The notes under the pieces were generated by a model, which searched no databases, was not told the origin of the DNA, and saw only the letters and a program-made list of their open reading frames with translations. From Rhizobium rhododendri (GTDB lineage Bacteria > Pseudomonadota > Alphaproteobacteria > Rhizobiales > Rhizobiaceae), in assembly GCF_007000325.2 (NCBI RefSeq), contig NZ_CP117267.1:1302001-1366000 (forward strand): a stretch of 64,000 nucleotides of DNA, given 5' to 3'. The translations under genes were made by a program, and so were the position numbers. Below, one piece after another: positions 9,065 through 19,290 of this stretch (positions are counted from its first letter, which is position 1; every line of letters starts with the position of its first letter).

Positions 9065-10287
9065 CGGACAGCGCTGGCATCCAGATCGGCCTTCGGAACG
9101 TCGCGGTGAATGCGCAGCGGCTGTTCGGCGTCGTTGTATTCCTGCTCGTCCTCTGCAAGCTCGACTTCGCGGATCCATTCGCGCCAGATCGCAACGATGA
9201 TCGCCATCAGCACCGGACCGATAAACAGCCCGAGAAAGCCCATCGTCTTGACGCCGCCGACGAGGCCGAAAAACGTCGGCAGGAACGGCAGCTTGATGGG
9301 GCCGCCGACCAGTCTCGGTCGCAGCGTCTTGTCGACGATGAAAAGCTCGACCGTGCCCCAGACGAGCAGCGCGACGCCGGCGACCTGGGCACCGCTGCCG
9401 AGCAGATAGAGTGAGACCAGCGTGAATGACAGGGGCGCGCCGCCGGGAATGAGCGCCATCACACCGGTGAGCACGCCGAGCGTCACGGGCGAGGGGACGC
9501 CAGCGATCCAGTAGGCGACGCCGAGGACGATGCCTTCACCGATGGCGATGACTGTCATGCCCATGACCGTCGAACTGATGGTGATCGGCACGACCCGTGA
9601 GATCCGCGCCCAGCGATTGGGGAAGATGCGCTCGCCGATCAGATCCAGCTGCCGCACGAAACCGATGCCGTCACGATAGACGAAAAACAGCGCGATCATC
9701 ATGAACAGCAGCGTCAGGATCACGTGGAATGCGCCACCGCCTGCCGCAAGGACCGCGCGGTAGATGTTGCCGATGTTGGCGCCGCTGACGACCTGCGCCA
9801 TTTCGCCGATGGCACCGGGAACGCCGACATAATGCGTCCATTGCTCATTGAGCCACGGCCCGGCGATCGGCAGGTCCATGATCCACAGCGGCGTCGGAGC
9901 GCCGAAGCGATTGACGTGCAGCGCCCAAGTGAACCACTCCTTCACCTCGCCGGAGGTGTAGATCACCGCAAAGACGATCGGAAGCACAAGGAAGGCAATG
10001 ATCAGAATGATGGCGATGGAGGCGGCGATGGTGCGCCGATTGCCGGTGCGGCGCAGGATGTCGCGATAGATCGGCCAGGTCGCAAAGCCGATGACCAGCG
10101 CTGCCAGCACCGGAACGATGAAGCCGTAAAAGAAGTAGATAGCGGCCAGCGCGATAAGCAGCAGCAACCAGCGCGCGGCGGAGATCGACGGGATCAGCGC
10201 CATCCGTGCCTGTGTCGCTGGTCCCAGCCAGCTCGGTTCCCCCGGCTTTTGACGTTCGAACATACCCACCCGGACTTCTGTCTTCAT
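9061..10287 (-). CDS. AI-2E family transporter (PerM-like)
   Basis: A 408-residue polytopic inner-membrane protein of the AI-2E/PerM/UPF0118 family. It has two N-terminal helices (about 38-75), a third near 90-110, a large central loop, and a C-terminal block of four to five helices. The latter includes the family segments GVLTGVMALIPGGAPL and FFGLVGGVKTMGFLGLFIGPVLMAI. Members have been linked to autoinducer-2 export and to Na+/H+ antiport, so the substrate remains open. It is convergent with and overlaps the AttH-like gene by 4 bp. Confidence 0.88.
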   Translation of the reverse strand: MKTEVRVGMFERQKPGEPSWLGPATQARMALIPSISAARWLLLLIALAAIYFFYGFIVPVLAALVIGFATWPIYRDILRRTGNRRTIAASIAIILIIAFLVLPIVFAVIYTSGEVKEWFTWALHVNRFGAPTPLWIMDLPIAGPWLNEQWTHYVGVPGAIGEMAQVVSGANIGNIYRAVLAAGGGAFHVILTLLFMMIALFFVYRDGIGFVRQLDLIGERIFPNRWARISRVVPITISSTVMGMTVIAIGEGIVLGVAYWIAGVPSPVTLGVLTGVMALIPGGAPLSFTLVSLYLLGSGAQVAGVALLVWGTVELFIVDKTLRPRLVGGPIKLPFLPTFFGLVGGVKTMGFLGLFIGPVLMAIIVAIWREWIREVELAEDEQEYNDAEQPLRIHRDVPKADLDASAVR

Positions 10288-10435
10288 TTCAGTTCAATTG
10301 GTTATGGGGCATGAACCAGGCTGATTCAAGGGTAAGGCCCGCAATGGCCTATATTACGCCGCCGTGACAGCGATGCGACCGCAAGTGGTTGTGGAGGAGA
10401 AAAAGTCTACCTCGCGTCGCTCCCCGATATCGACC

Positions 10436-12499
10436 CTAGATATCGAGATTTTCCGCAAAGGCTGCGCGCTCCTGAATAAAGCGGAAGCGGGCGTCTGGCT
10501 TGGTGCCCATCAAGGCATCCACCGCATCCCGGGTCCCCTCGAAATCGACATCGTCGATTGCGACCTTCAGCAGCGTCCGCCGCGCAGGGTCCATCGTCGT
10601 TTCCTTGAGCTGTGCCGGCATCATTTCGCCAAGGCCCTTGAAGCGCCCGATTTCGACCTTCTTGCCCTTGAACACCGTGTTCATGATCTCGGCACGGTGC
10701 GCATCGTCCCGGGCATAAAGGGTTTTTGCACCCTGGGTCAGCCGGTAGAGCGGCGGCACCGCGAGGAACAGATGGCCACCCCGGATCAGGTCCGGCATTT
10801 CTTGGTAGAAGAAGGTGATCAGCAGCGACGCAATGTGGGCGCCATCGACGTCGGCATCGGTCATGATGATGATGCGTTCGTAGCGCAGATCCTCGTCCCG
10901 GTATTTGGCGCGCGTTGCGCAGCCGAGGGCCTGGATCAGGTCGGAAATCTGCTGGTTGGCCGACAGCTTTTCGCGGGTGGCACTGCCGACATTGAGGATC
11001 TTGCCGCGCAATGGCAGGATCGCCTGATTGGATCGGTTGCGAGCCTGCTTCGCTGAACCGCCAGCCGAATCGCCTTCGACGATGAAGAGTTCGGCACCGG
11101 CGGCCGTATTCTGCGAGCAGTCGGACAGCTTTCCCGGCAACCGCAGCTTGCGGACCGCGGTCTTGCGATTGACCTCTTTTTCCTTGCGACGACGCAGGCG
11201 TTCCTCGGCACGTTCGATCACCCAGTCGAGCAGCTTTTCGGATTCCGCCGGATTGTCGGCGAGATAGTGGTCGAAGGGGTCGCGCAGGGCATTTTCGACG
11301 ATGCGCTGGGCTTCGGCGCTGGCCAGTCTATCCTTGGTCTGGCCGACGAATTCCGGCTCGCGGATGAACACCGACAGCATGCCGACGGCTGAAATCATCA
11401 CGTCGTCGGTGGTGATCGCGGCGGCGCGCTTGTTCTGCGTCAGCTCGGCGTAGTTCTTCAAACCCTTCAGCAGCGCAATGCGCAGGCCTGCCTCATGGGT
11501 TCCGCCTTCGGCGGTCGGAATGGTGTTGCAATAGGAATGGACCTGCGGATCGCCGCCGTACCAGCTGATCGCCCATTCCAGAGAGCCGTGGCCGCTGGCC
11601 TTCTCCGACTTGCCTGCAAAGATCTCGCGGGTGACGGTGAACTCCTTGCCCATTGTCGCCTGCAGATAGTCTTTCAGGCCGCCCGGAAAATGGAAGACTG
11701 CCTTGTCGGGAATATCGGAGCCTTCCGGCAGCATGCCGGCATCGCAGCTCCAGCGGATCTCGACGCCGCCGAAAAGATAGGCTTTGGAGCGGGCCATGCG
11801 GAAAACACGGGCCGGATCGAACTTGGCGTGATCGCCAAAGATCTGCGGATCGGGATGGAAGCGCACGCGCGTGCCGCGACGATTGTGGATATCGCCGAGT
11901 TCCTCGAGACCGCCCTGCGGAATGCCGCGTGAAAAGCGCTGGCGATAGAGCTTCTTGTTGCGGGCAACTTCGACTTCCATGTCGTCCGAAAGCGCATTGA
12001 CCACGGAGACGCCGACCCCGTGCAGACCGCCTGAGGTCTCGTAGGCCTTGCCATCGAACTTGCCGCCCGCATGCAGCTTGGTCATGATCACTTCGAGTGT
12101 CGACTTGCCCGGCACCTGCGGATGGTTTTCCACCGGAATGCCGCGGCCATTGTCGCTGACGGTCAGGTAGCCTTCGACGTCGAGATGGACCTCGATAAAA
12201 TTCGCATGGCCGGCGACGGCTTCGTCCATCGAATTGTCGATGACTTCGGCAAACAGATGGTGAAGCGCCTTTTCGTCGGTACCGCCGATATACATGCCGG
12301 GGCGCATGCGCACGGGTTCGAGGCCTTCGAGCACGCGGATGGCCGAGGCGTCGTAGCCGTCCGAAGAAGATTGCGTCGGCGGCGCCGGGCGAGGAGCGGC
12401 TGCGACTTCCGGCTTCTTCGGGGCATCTGCCTTCTTGGCGACTTCCGGGGCTGCGGCGATCGTCGAGACTGCGGAAAAGAGATCGTTGCTGTCATCCAT
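10436..12499 (-). CDS. parE: DNA topoisomerase IV subunit B
   Basis: ParE is the ATPase subunit of topoisomerase IV, which decatenates daughter chromosomes. The protein is about 687 residues. The GHKL ATPase motifs are EVIDNSMDEAV, DNGRGIPVENHP and GGLHGVGVSVVNALS. The TOPRIM domain begins with LFIVEGDSAGGSAKQARNR and contains the metal-binding DADVDGAHI. The C-terminus carries RFKGLGEMMPAQLKETTM. An Ala/Pro/Lys-rich N-terminal leader of about 50 residues precedes the conserved core, common in rhizobial ParE. I chose the ATG at 12499; a TTG four codons upstream is less likely. Confidence 0.95.
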   Translation of the reverse strand: MDDSNDLFSAVSTIAAAPEVAKKADAPKKPEVAAAPRPAPPTQSSSDGYDASAIRVLEGLEPVRMRPGMYIGGTDEKALHHLFAEVIDNSMDEAVAGHANFIEVHLDVEGYLTVSDNGRGIPVENHPQVPGKSTLEVIMTKLHAGGKFDGKAYETSGGLHGVGVSVVNALSDDMEVEVARNKKLYRQRFSRGIPQGGLEELGDIHNRRGTRVRFHPDPQIFGDHAKFDPARVFRMARSKAYLFGGVEIRWSCDAGMLPEGSDIPDKAVFHFPGGLKDYLQATMGKEFTVTREIFAGKSEKASGHGSLEWAISWYGGDPQVHSYCNTIPTAEGGTHEAGLRIALLKGLKNYAELTQNKRAAAITTDDVMISAVGMLSVFIREPEFVGQTKDRLASAEAQRIVENALRDPFDHYLADNPAESEKLLDWVIERAEERLRRRKEKEVNRKTAVRKLRLPGKLSDCSQNTAAGAELFIVEGDSAGGSAKQARNRSNQAILPLRGKILNVGSATREKLSANQQISDLIQALGCATRAKYRDEDLRYERIIIMTDADVDGAHIASLLITFFYQEMPDLIRGGHLFLAVPPLYRLTQGAKTLYARDDAHRAEIMNTVFKGKKVEIGRFKGLGEMMPAQLKETTMDPARRTLLKVAIDDVDFEGTRDAVDALMGTKPDARFRFIQERAAFAENLDI

Positions 12500-12709
12500 A
12501 AGCGTGTTCAAATCTTAAAGTGAGAGTAATCCCCGCGAGCGGTTGCAGGCCAGAGCGAATCGAATGGCGCTGCACGCTCGACTGATCCGGATTCTGGCAG
12601 AAATCTAGCAAAAAAGCGACGCAGGCAGATTCCGGGACCAATTGGAAAAAAGATTTGCGTCGGCCACCGCCGAATGGCAAGCCACAGTTCTTCAAAGGGT
12701 CCCATCGGC

Positions 12710-13597
12710 ATGCCAATGTCCACAGTTCATTTCCTCAAGATCGCTGCCACCGTCGCGTTTATCGCCTTCCTGGCCACGGACGCGTCTGCCGTGCAACTGA
12801 AACCGTTCAAGGACGAGCTCTTTTCCAGCCAGACCGTCGTCGAGAGCCACGATAACGGTGCGTTCGAGACCATCGACTACCAGGAGATGCGCGACATCAA
12901 CGGCCGGGACATCGTTCCGGAGCGCCGCGTCAAGCCGGCCTATCTCGGGCTCGGCGTCCGCTGGAAGCAGACGGACGAGACACTGGCTCTCGGTGCACGC
13001 AAACTCGATGTCACCAGGGTGGGACCTGCGAGCGGGCAGGCATTCACTGTTATCTTTATCCACGGTCGAGCCGGTGACCGGCGGCTGGGCTCGAACGACT
13101 ATATGTTCGGCGGAAACTTCAACCGGCTGAAAAATCTCGTGGTCGACAATGGCGGCAGCTACTATGCGCCGACCATCAGGACGTTCGATGCAGAAGGCGT
13201 GGCCGATGTCGCAGCGCTGATCCGGGCAGCCTCCGAACAATCAGGCGGACAGCCTGTGATTCTGTCCTGCGCCTCGATGGGCAGCATCGTCTGCTGGGGG
13301 ATCACGCGGGATGTCGAGAGCGTCAAGCGGCTTTCCGGCATGGTGATGATGTCAGCCGTGACCGACCCGACCTTCGCCAAGAGCCCGTTCTACAAAGCCC
13401 GGCTGCCGATCTGGTTTGCCCATGGCAGCGCCGACAAGGTCTATGCGGCTGCAGACCAGCAGGCGCAGTTCGAAAAGCTTATCAAGGCGAAGTATCCGAC
13501 CCGCTTCACGCTCTATACGAACGGCACCCACGGAACGCCATTGCGCATGCTGGACTGGCGCAAGACCCTCAACTGGCTGTTTTTACCCTCGCCATGA
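12710..13597 (+). CDS. secreted alpha/beta hydrolase
   Basis: A protein of about 295 residues with a signal peptide (start at 12710 or 12716; cleavage after ATDASA). Alpha/beta-hydrolase features include the oxyanion region FTVIFIHGRAGDRRLGSND, a nucleophile elbow of the form SCASMGSIVCW, the acid loop PIWFAHGSADKVY and a likely catalytic histidine in TNGTHGTPLRM. The substrate is unknown. It is divergent from parE with about 200 bp between them, and lies just upstream of tpiA with 122 bp separating them, so it may have its own promoter. Confidence 0.8.
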   Translation: MPMSTVHFLKIAATVAFIAFLATDASAVQLKPFKDELFSSQTVVESHDNGAFETIDYQEMRDINGRDIVPERRVKPAYLGLGVRWKQTDETLALGARKLDVTRVGPASGQAFTVIFIHGRAGDRRLGSNDYMFGGNFNRLKNLVVDNGGSYYAPTIRTFDAEGVADVAALIRAASEQSGGQPVILSCASMGSIVCWGITRDVESVKRLSGMVMMSAVTDPTFAKSPFYKARLPIWFAHGSADKVYAAADQQAQFEKLIKAKYPTRFTLYTNGTHGTPLRMLDWRKTLNWLFLPSP

Positions 13598-13719
13598 TCG
13601 CAATTTTTGCTTTCGGGCGGAGCGACGGATGGCAATCGGGATGGCGTAATGGCGCGCAACTTTCATTTTGCCGATTCTTTTGCTAGGTCCGCATGCAAAG
13701 CGACGGGAGGAGAGGCGCC

Positions 13720-14490
13720 ATGACACAGAAGATACGTCCGCTATTGGCGGGCAACTGGAAAATGAACGGCACGCGGGACAGCCTGACGGAAATCAAGGCT
13801 ATCGCGGATGCGATCGATCAGGCGCAGGCGGAGAAGGTCGAGGCACTGCTCTGCCCACCGGCAACGCTGCTCTATGTGGCGACCGCACTCTGCGATGACA
13901 GCCCGCTGGCGATCGGCGCCCAGGATTGCCACCAGCACCGCATTGGCGCCCACACCGGGGATATTTCCGCTGAAATGATTGCGGATTGCTTTGGCACCTA
14001 TGTGATCGTCGGTCACTCCGAGCGGCGCCGGGACCATGGCGACAGCAGCGAACTCGTGCGTGCCAAAGCGGAGGCCGCACATGCGGCGGGACTGACCGCC
14101 ATCGTCTGCGTCGGCGAGACTGCCGAAGAGCGTCAATCCGGCCATACTATCGATGTTCTGAAGCGGCAGATCGAAGCATCGGTCCCGCGCGGCTCGACGG
14201 CGGACGATACCGTCATCGCCTATGAGCCGGTCTGGGCCATCGGAACCGGCCTTGTGCCGCAGGAAGACGAGATTGCCGCCGCTCATGCTTTCATGCGCGC
14301 CGATCTCGTGGCGCGGCTGGGACGGACTGGTAAAAGCATGCGGCTCCTCTACGGCGGCTCCGCGAACCCTGCCAACGCAGCTGTTCTCATCGGCATCGAT
14401 AACGTCAATGGCTTGCTGGTCGGCGGAGCGAGCTTGAAATCGGTCGATTTCAACGCGATATACAACGCATATCTGAAACACACGGCCTGA
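13720..14490 (+). CDS. tpiA: triosephosphate isomerase
   Basis: It interconverts dihydroxyacetone phosphate and glyceraldehyde-3-phosphate in the cytoplasm. At 256 residues it is normal length, and the active site is intact: K14 in GNWKMNG, H99 in GHSERR and E169 in [10 protein letters not shown], plus the phosphate loop segment [11 protein letters not shown]. The ATG at 13720 follows a strong GGGAGGAG at 13705-13712; the in-frame ATG at 13693 would add nine atypical residues. In rhizobia tpiA normally lies divergent to ppiD; here ppiD is 13 kb away. Confidence 0.96.
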   Translation: MTQKIRPLLAGNWKMNGTRDSLTEIKAIADAIDQAQAEKVEALLCPPATLLYVATALCDDSPLAIGAQDCHQHRIGAHTGDISAEMIADCFGTYVIVGHSERRRDHGDSSELVRAKAEAAHAAGLTAIVCVGETAEERQSGHTIDVLKRQIEASVPRGSTADDTVIAYEPVWAIGTGLVPQEDEIAAAHAFMRADLVARLGRTGKSMRLLYGGSANPANAAVLIGIDNVNGLLVGGASLKSVDFNAIYNAYLKHTA

Positions 14491-14623
14491 CGCTGGCCGC
14501 CTCCTGCCGTTTTTCGGCTGCAGGGGCGGGCCGCGATGAAAAGGCTTGGAATAGGCGAGAGGCTCATGTAAAGAGCCGCGAGCTTTTATTCTTATGCCCG
14601 TATACGCGGGCGGGACTGGACCT

Positions 14624-15058
14624 ATGCAGACCGTATTGATTGTCATTCATCTCATGATCGTGCTTGCGCTGGTCGGAGTGGTTCTTATTCAACGCTCCGA
14701 GGGCGGCGGCCTTGGCGTCGGCGGTGGGTCGGGCTTCATGTCCGCCCGTGGCGCTGCCAATGCGCTGACCCGGACGACGGCGATCCTTGCGACGCTGTTC
14801 TTCATCACGTCGCTCGGTCTCGGCGTCCTGTCGCGCTATGAAGGTCGCCCGACCGACATTCTCGACCGGATCACGCCGGCTGGACAGACGAAGAGCGGTG
14901 GCATTCTCGACTCGCTCGGCGGCGCAAAGCCTGCAACGGGCACGGCCCCTGCTGGGACTGCACCGGCAGGGACGGCACCCGCTTCGCCTTCCGGCCAGGC
15001 TGCTCCGGCAACGCCAGCTCCGGCACCGGCGCCGACCGGTGTCCCCACGGGTCAGTAA
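14624..15058 (+). CDS. secG: preprotein translocase subunit SecG
   Basis: SecG is the small SecYEG subunit that stimulates protein export. The protein is 144 residues. Residues 1-20 form the first membrane helix (MQTVLIVIHLMIVLALVGVV), followed by IQRSEGGGLGVGGGSGFMSARGAANALTR, the diagnostic SecG loop, then a second helix (AILATLFFITSLGLGVL). The C-terminal tail is low-complexity Ala/Pro/Gly/Thr, including GTAPAGTAPAGTAPASP, typical of alphaproteobacterial SecG. I use the ATG at 14624 because it begins exactly at the conserved helix; an upstream ATG at 14594 adds an unconserved decapeptide. Confidence 0.94.
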   Translation: MQTVLIVIHLMIVLALVGVVLIQRSEGGGLGVGGGSGFMSARGAANALTRTTAILATLFFITSLGLGVLSRYEGRPTDILDRITPAGQTKSGGILDSLGGAKPATGTAPAGTAPAGTAPASPSGQAAPATPAPAPAPTGVPTGQ

Positions 15059-15077
15059 CAGACCCTGAAACGATCCT

Positions 15078-15110
15078 CCGGCAGGTCTCAAAACCTGCCG
15101 GTTTTATTTT
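15078..15110 (+). terminator. rho-independent terminator after secG
   Basis: A perfect 9-bp stem (15078-15086 with 15093-15101, six-base loop) is followed by GTTTTATTTT. It lies 20 bp after the secG stop, so tpiA-secG transcription can end before pyrG. Confidence 0.85.
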
Positions 15111-15185
15111 GTCCATCCTCCGCCTCGTCTTCAAAAGTTCTGGAAAAGAATTTTGGGGCTGGCGGAATCATTTGTTAAAAGGTAA

Positions 15186-16826
<1,641 letters not shown>

Positions 16827-16856
16827 GGCGACAAGGCAGATCAGGAAAACACTTGG

Positions 16857-16883
16857 AGCCCGGCGAAAGCCGGGTTTCTTTTT
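16857..16883 (+). terminator. rho-independent terminator after pyrG
   Basis: An 8-bp GC-rich stem (16857-16864 with 16869-16876) closed by a GAAA tetraloop is followed by TTTCTTTTT, 30 bp after the pyrG stop. Confidence 0.9.
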
Positions 16884-16986
16884 GCGCTGCATCAAATTTT
16901 CGCAAAACTACGTCATTTGCCTCTCGTCTCGATTTTCTTTCCATGGCAGTTTGCGGCCTATTGTCCGCAAAGGAGAACGATGTTCT

Positions 16987-18048
16987 ATGCCCAATCCGTT
17001 TGACGACCGGAAAGACCGTGCCGGGACGAAGATCACCATGACCTACGTCCTGCTGATCGGCTTCAATATCGGTGCGTGGGTCTGGGCATGGACCGCCTTT
17101 TCAGACCGTCCAGCCTTGTTGGGGACGGCATTCCTTGCCTACATGCTCGGCTTGCGGCATGCCTTCGATGCCGATCATATTGCGGCTATCGACAATGTCG
17201 TGCGCAAGCTGGTGCAGGACAAGAAATCGCCGGTTTCCGTTGGTTTCTTCTTTTCGCTCGGTCATTCCAGCATCGTCGTGCTCGCATCGATCGCCATTGC
17301 CGCCACTGCTTCGATGATGCCGCTCGGCGCTTTCCGCGATGTCGGCGGCATTGTCGGTACATCCGTTTCAGCGCTGTTCCTGGTCGCCATCGGCGTTGCC
17401 AATTTCTTCGTGCTGCGCGGTATATGGGCAGCTTTCCGTCGCGCCAGGCGCGGCGAGACGATCGTCGAGGAAGACCTCGATGCACTGTTGTCGAACAGCG
17501 GCTTTCTCGCGCGCATCTTCCGGCCGATGTTCAAGATCGTCACGCGCTCATGGCACATGTACCCCATCGGCTTTCTATTTGGCCTCGGCTTCGACACGGC
17601 AACGGAAATCGGCTTGCTCGGGATATCGGCGACGCAAGCTGCGCAGGGCATGTCGTTCTGGACGATCCTCGTTTTCCCAGCGCTTTTCACGGCCGGCATG
17701 TCGCTGCTCGACACCACCGACAGCGTCTTGATGACCCGTGCCTATGGCTGGGCCTTCATCAATCCGATGCGCAAGCTCTGGTACAATCTGACGATCACCG
17801 CCGCCTCGGTCGCCGTGGCGATCTTCATCGGCGGCATGGAGGCACTTGGCCTTCTCGTCGATAAGTTCGGGCTCGAGGGCGGCGTTTGGGGCACAATTGC
17901 CGATCTCAACGACAATCTCGCCAATTTCGGCTACGCCGTCGTCGGCATTTTCGTCGTCAGCTGGCTGATCTCGACGCTGGTCTACAAGATGCGCGGCTAT
18001 GACGATGTGACCCTGAACCTCGCCGCTGGGCAATCCACCACGAACTGA
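16987..18048 (+). CDS. nickel/cobalt transporter, HoxN/HupN/NixA (NiCoT) family
   Basis: A 353-residue inner-membrane permease with eight or so helices. The NiCoT signature HAFDADHIAAIDN (H-x4-DH) is present in the second helix, together with LGFDTATEIGLL and the block AGMSLLDTTDSVLMTRAYGWAF, which line the metal path. It would import Ni2+ or Co2+ for urease, hydrogenase or cobalamin; specificity cannot be read here. Start chosen at 16987, 11 nt after AGGAG at 16971-16975. The 160 bp upstream is too short and lacks features for a cobalamin riboswitch. Confidence 0.9.
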   Translation: MPNPFDDRKDRAGTKITMTYVLLIGFNIGAWVWAWTAFSDRPALLGTAFLAYMLGLRHAFDADHIAAIDNVVRKLVQDKKSPVSVGFFFSLGHSSIVVLASIAIAATASMMPLGAFRDVGGIVGTSVSALFLVAIGVANFFVLRGIWAAFRRARRGETIVEEDLDALLSNSGFLARIFRPMFKIVTRSWHMYPIGFLFGLGFDTATEIGLLGISATQAAQGMSFWTILVFPALFTAGMSLLDTTDSVLMTRAYGWAFINPMRKLWYNLTITAASVAVAIFIGGMEALGLLVDKFGLEGGVWGTIADLNDNLANFGYAVVGIFVVSWLISTLVYKMRGYDDVTLNLAAGQSTTN

Positions 18049-18073
18049 TGGATCTGGCATGATCGGCTGTCTT

Positions 18074-18101
18074 CCGGATCCACCAATAGCGGCGGATCCG
18101 G
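18074..18101. terminator. hairpin between convergent genes
   Basis: An 8-bp perfect inverted repeat (18074-18081 with 18094-18101, 12-base loop) is followed by GTTTG on the plus strand. It lies between the convergent Ni/Co permease and citrate synthase genes; the T-run is short. Confidence 0.45.
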
Positions 18102-18117
18102 GTTTGTCTACCGATCG

Positions 18118-19206
18118 TCAGGCGGCCTTGGGCAGTGGCCCAGTATAGCGGGATTGCGGGCGGATGAGTCGTCCGTCCAGCACCTGCTCGCGCGCATGGG
18201 CAATCCAGCCGACCGTGCGGCCGATTGCGAACACGCCGGTGAATGACTCCCTGGGGAAACCGAGCGAATCGAGCAGCAAGGCCGTGTAGAATTCGACGTT
18301 AGTCTCGATAGGGCGATCCGGCTTGCGTTCGCGCAATAAAGCCAGTGCGGTCTGCTCCACGGCTTCCGCCAGCGCCATCCGTCGTCCGTCCACCTGTCCG
18401 GCGGCAACGATCGGCTTTAGTGCTGCCTTCAGGGCATCGGCGCGCGGATCGCGCACCCGGTAGATGCGATGACCGAACCCCATCAGCCGCTCGCCCTTGT
18501 CGAGTTCGGCGGCGATCCAGGCGCGGGCGTTGGCGGGTTCGCCGATGGCGTCCAGCATATCGAGCACCGGCCCCGGCGCACCACCATGGAGCGGACCGGT
18601 CAAGGCTCCGAGCGCCCCGAGCACGGAGGAAGTGAGCCCCGCCTGGGTCGAGGCGATGACACGGGCTGCAAACGTCGAGGCGTTCAATCCGTGGTCGGCG
18701 ATGGTGACCAGATAGGCATCTAGTCCCGCCGTCTGTTCAGCCGTGGGCATGATGCTGGTGAGCATTCGCAAAATATCCTCGGACTGCGAAAGGCCGGCAT
18801 CCGGGCGTATCGCCGGCTTGCCGTCGCGCAGCCGCAGAACTGCCGGCAGGAACACGGCAGGTGCTGCCAGCAACCTGAGAGCCGTGGCACGGTCCGCACC
18901 ATCCGGCACGCGGGCAAGCAGCGCCCTGATAGCTTCGACCGGCGGCAACCTGAACAGGCCCGCTTCGCTCTCGGTTACGATGTCGAACATCGAAACTCTT
19001 GCGTCACCGATGAGTGACTTCAGCCCATCGACATCGTTCGTTTCCGGAAAAAGCCCCGAAAGCAACAGCTGCGCAACGTCCTCGTAGCGGCTCGTTGCCA
19101 CGAGGTCGTCCAGCGACACGCCACGTATCACCAGTCGACCGGCGAGCCCGTCGACATCGGACAATCGGGTTTCTGCGGCAATGACATCGTCCAATCCACT
19201 TTTCAT
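18118..19206 (-). CDS. citrate synthase family protein (no DNA-binding domain)
   Basis: A 362-residue citrate/2-methylcitrate synthase homologue that would condense acetyl-CoA or propionyl-CoA with oxaloacetate. Catalytic histidines are visible at H207 (GPLHGGA) and H246 (MGFGHRIYRVRDPR). The usual catalytic aspartate of NVDFY is a glutamate here (E305 in NVEFYTALLL). The N-terminal region is short compared with GltA, so it belongs to the small (about 360-380 residue) group. It is divergent from a second homologue carrying a helix-turn-helix. The main TCA-cycle enzyme is probably encoded elsewhere, so this one may be specialised. Confidence 0.85.
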   Translation of the reverse strand: MKSGLDDVIAAETRLSDVDGLAGRLVIRGVSLDDLVATSRYEDVAQLLLSGLFPETNDVDGLKSLIGDARVSMFDIVTESEAGLFRLPPVEAIRALLARVPDGADRATALRLLAAPAVFLPAVLRLRDGKPAIRPDAGLSQSEDILRMLTSIMPTAEQTAGLDAYLVTIADHGLNASTFAARVIASTQAGLTSSVLGALGALTGPLHGGAPGPVLDMLDAIGEPANARAWIAAELDKGERLMGFGHRIYRVRDPRADALKAALKPIVAAGQVDGRRMALAEAVEQTALALLRERKPDRPIETNVEFYTALLLDSLGFPRESFTGVFAIGRTVGWIAHAREQVLDGRLIRPQSRYTGPLPKAA

Positions 19207-19248
19207 CGTCTTCTCCTTTGACTATGCGAGAGGATCGGCGCCATTTGT

Positions 19249-19278
19249 ATTGACGTCAATCTTGATGCTTTCGATCAA
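19249..19278. promoter_or_regulatory. tandem palindromes between the divergent citrate-synthase genes
   Basis: The 84-bp divergent intergenic region contains a perfect 12-bp palindrome ATTGACGTCAAT (19249-19260), followed immediately by TTGAT-N7-ATCAA (19262-19278). Both show TTGA...TCAA arms, as expected for a dimeric regulator. The helix-turn-helix protein encoded at 19291 is the obvious candidate ligand; that link is inference. Confidence 0.5.
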
Positions 19279-19290
19279 TATGAGGATGCC

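Noticed and set aside
16827..16986. Cobalamin or nickel riboswitch upstream of the Ni/Co permease
   Set aside because: The gap is only 160 bp, contains the pyrG terminator and shows no B12-box-like sequence.
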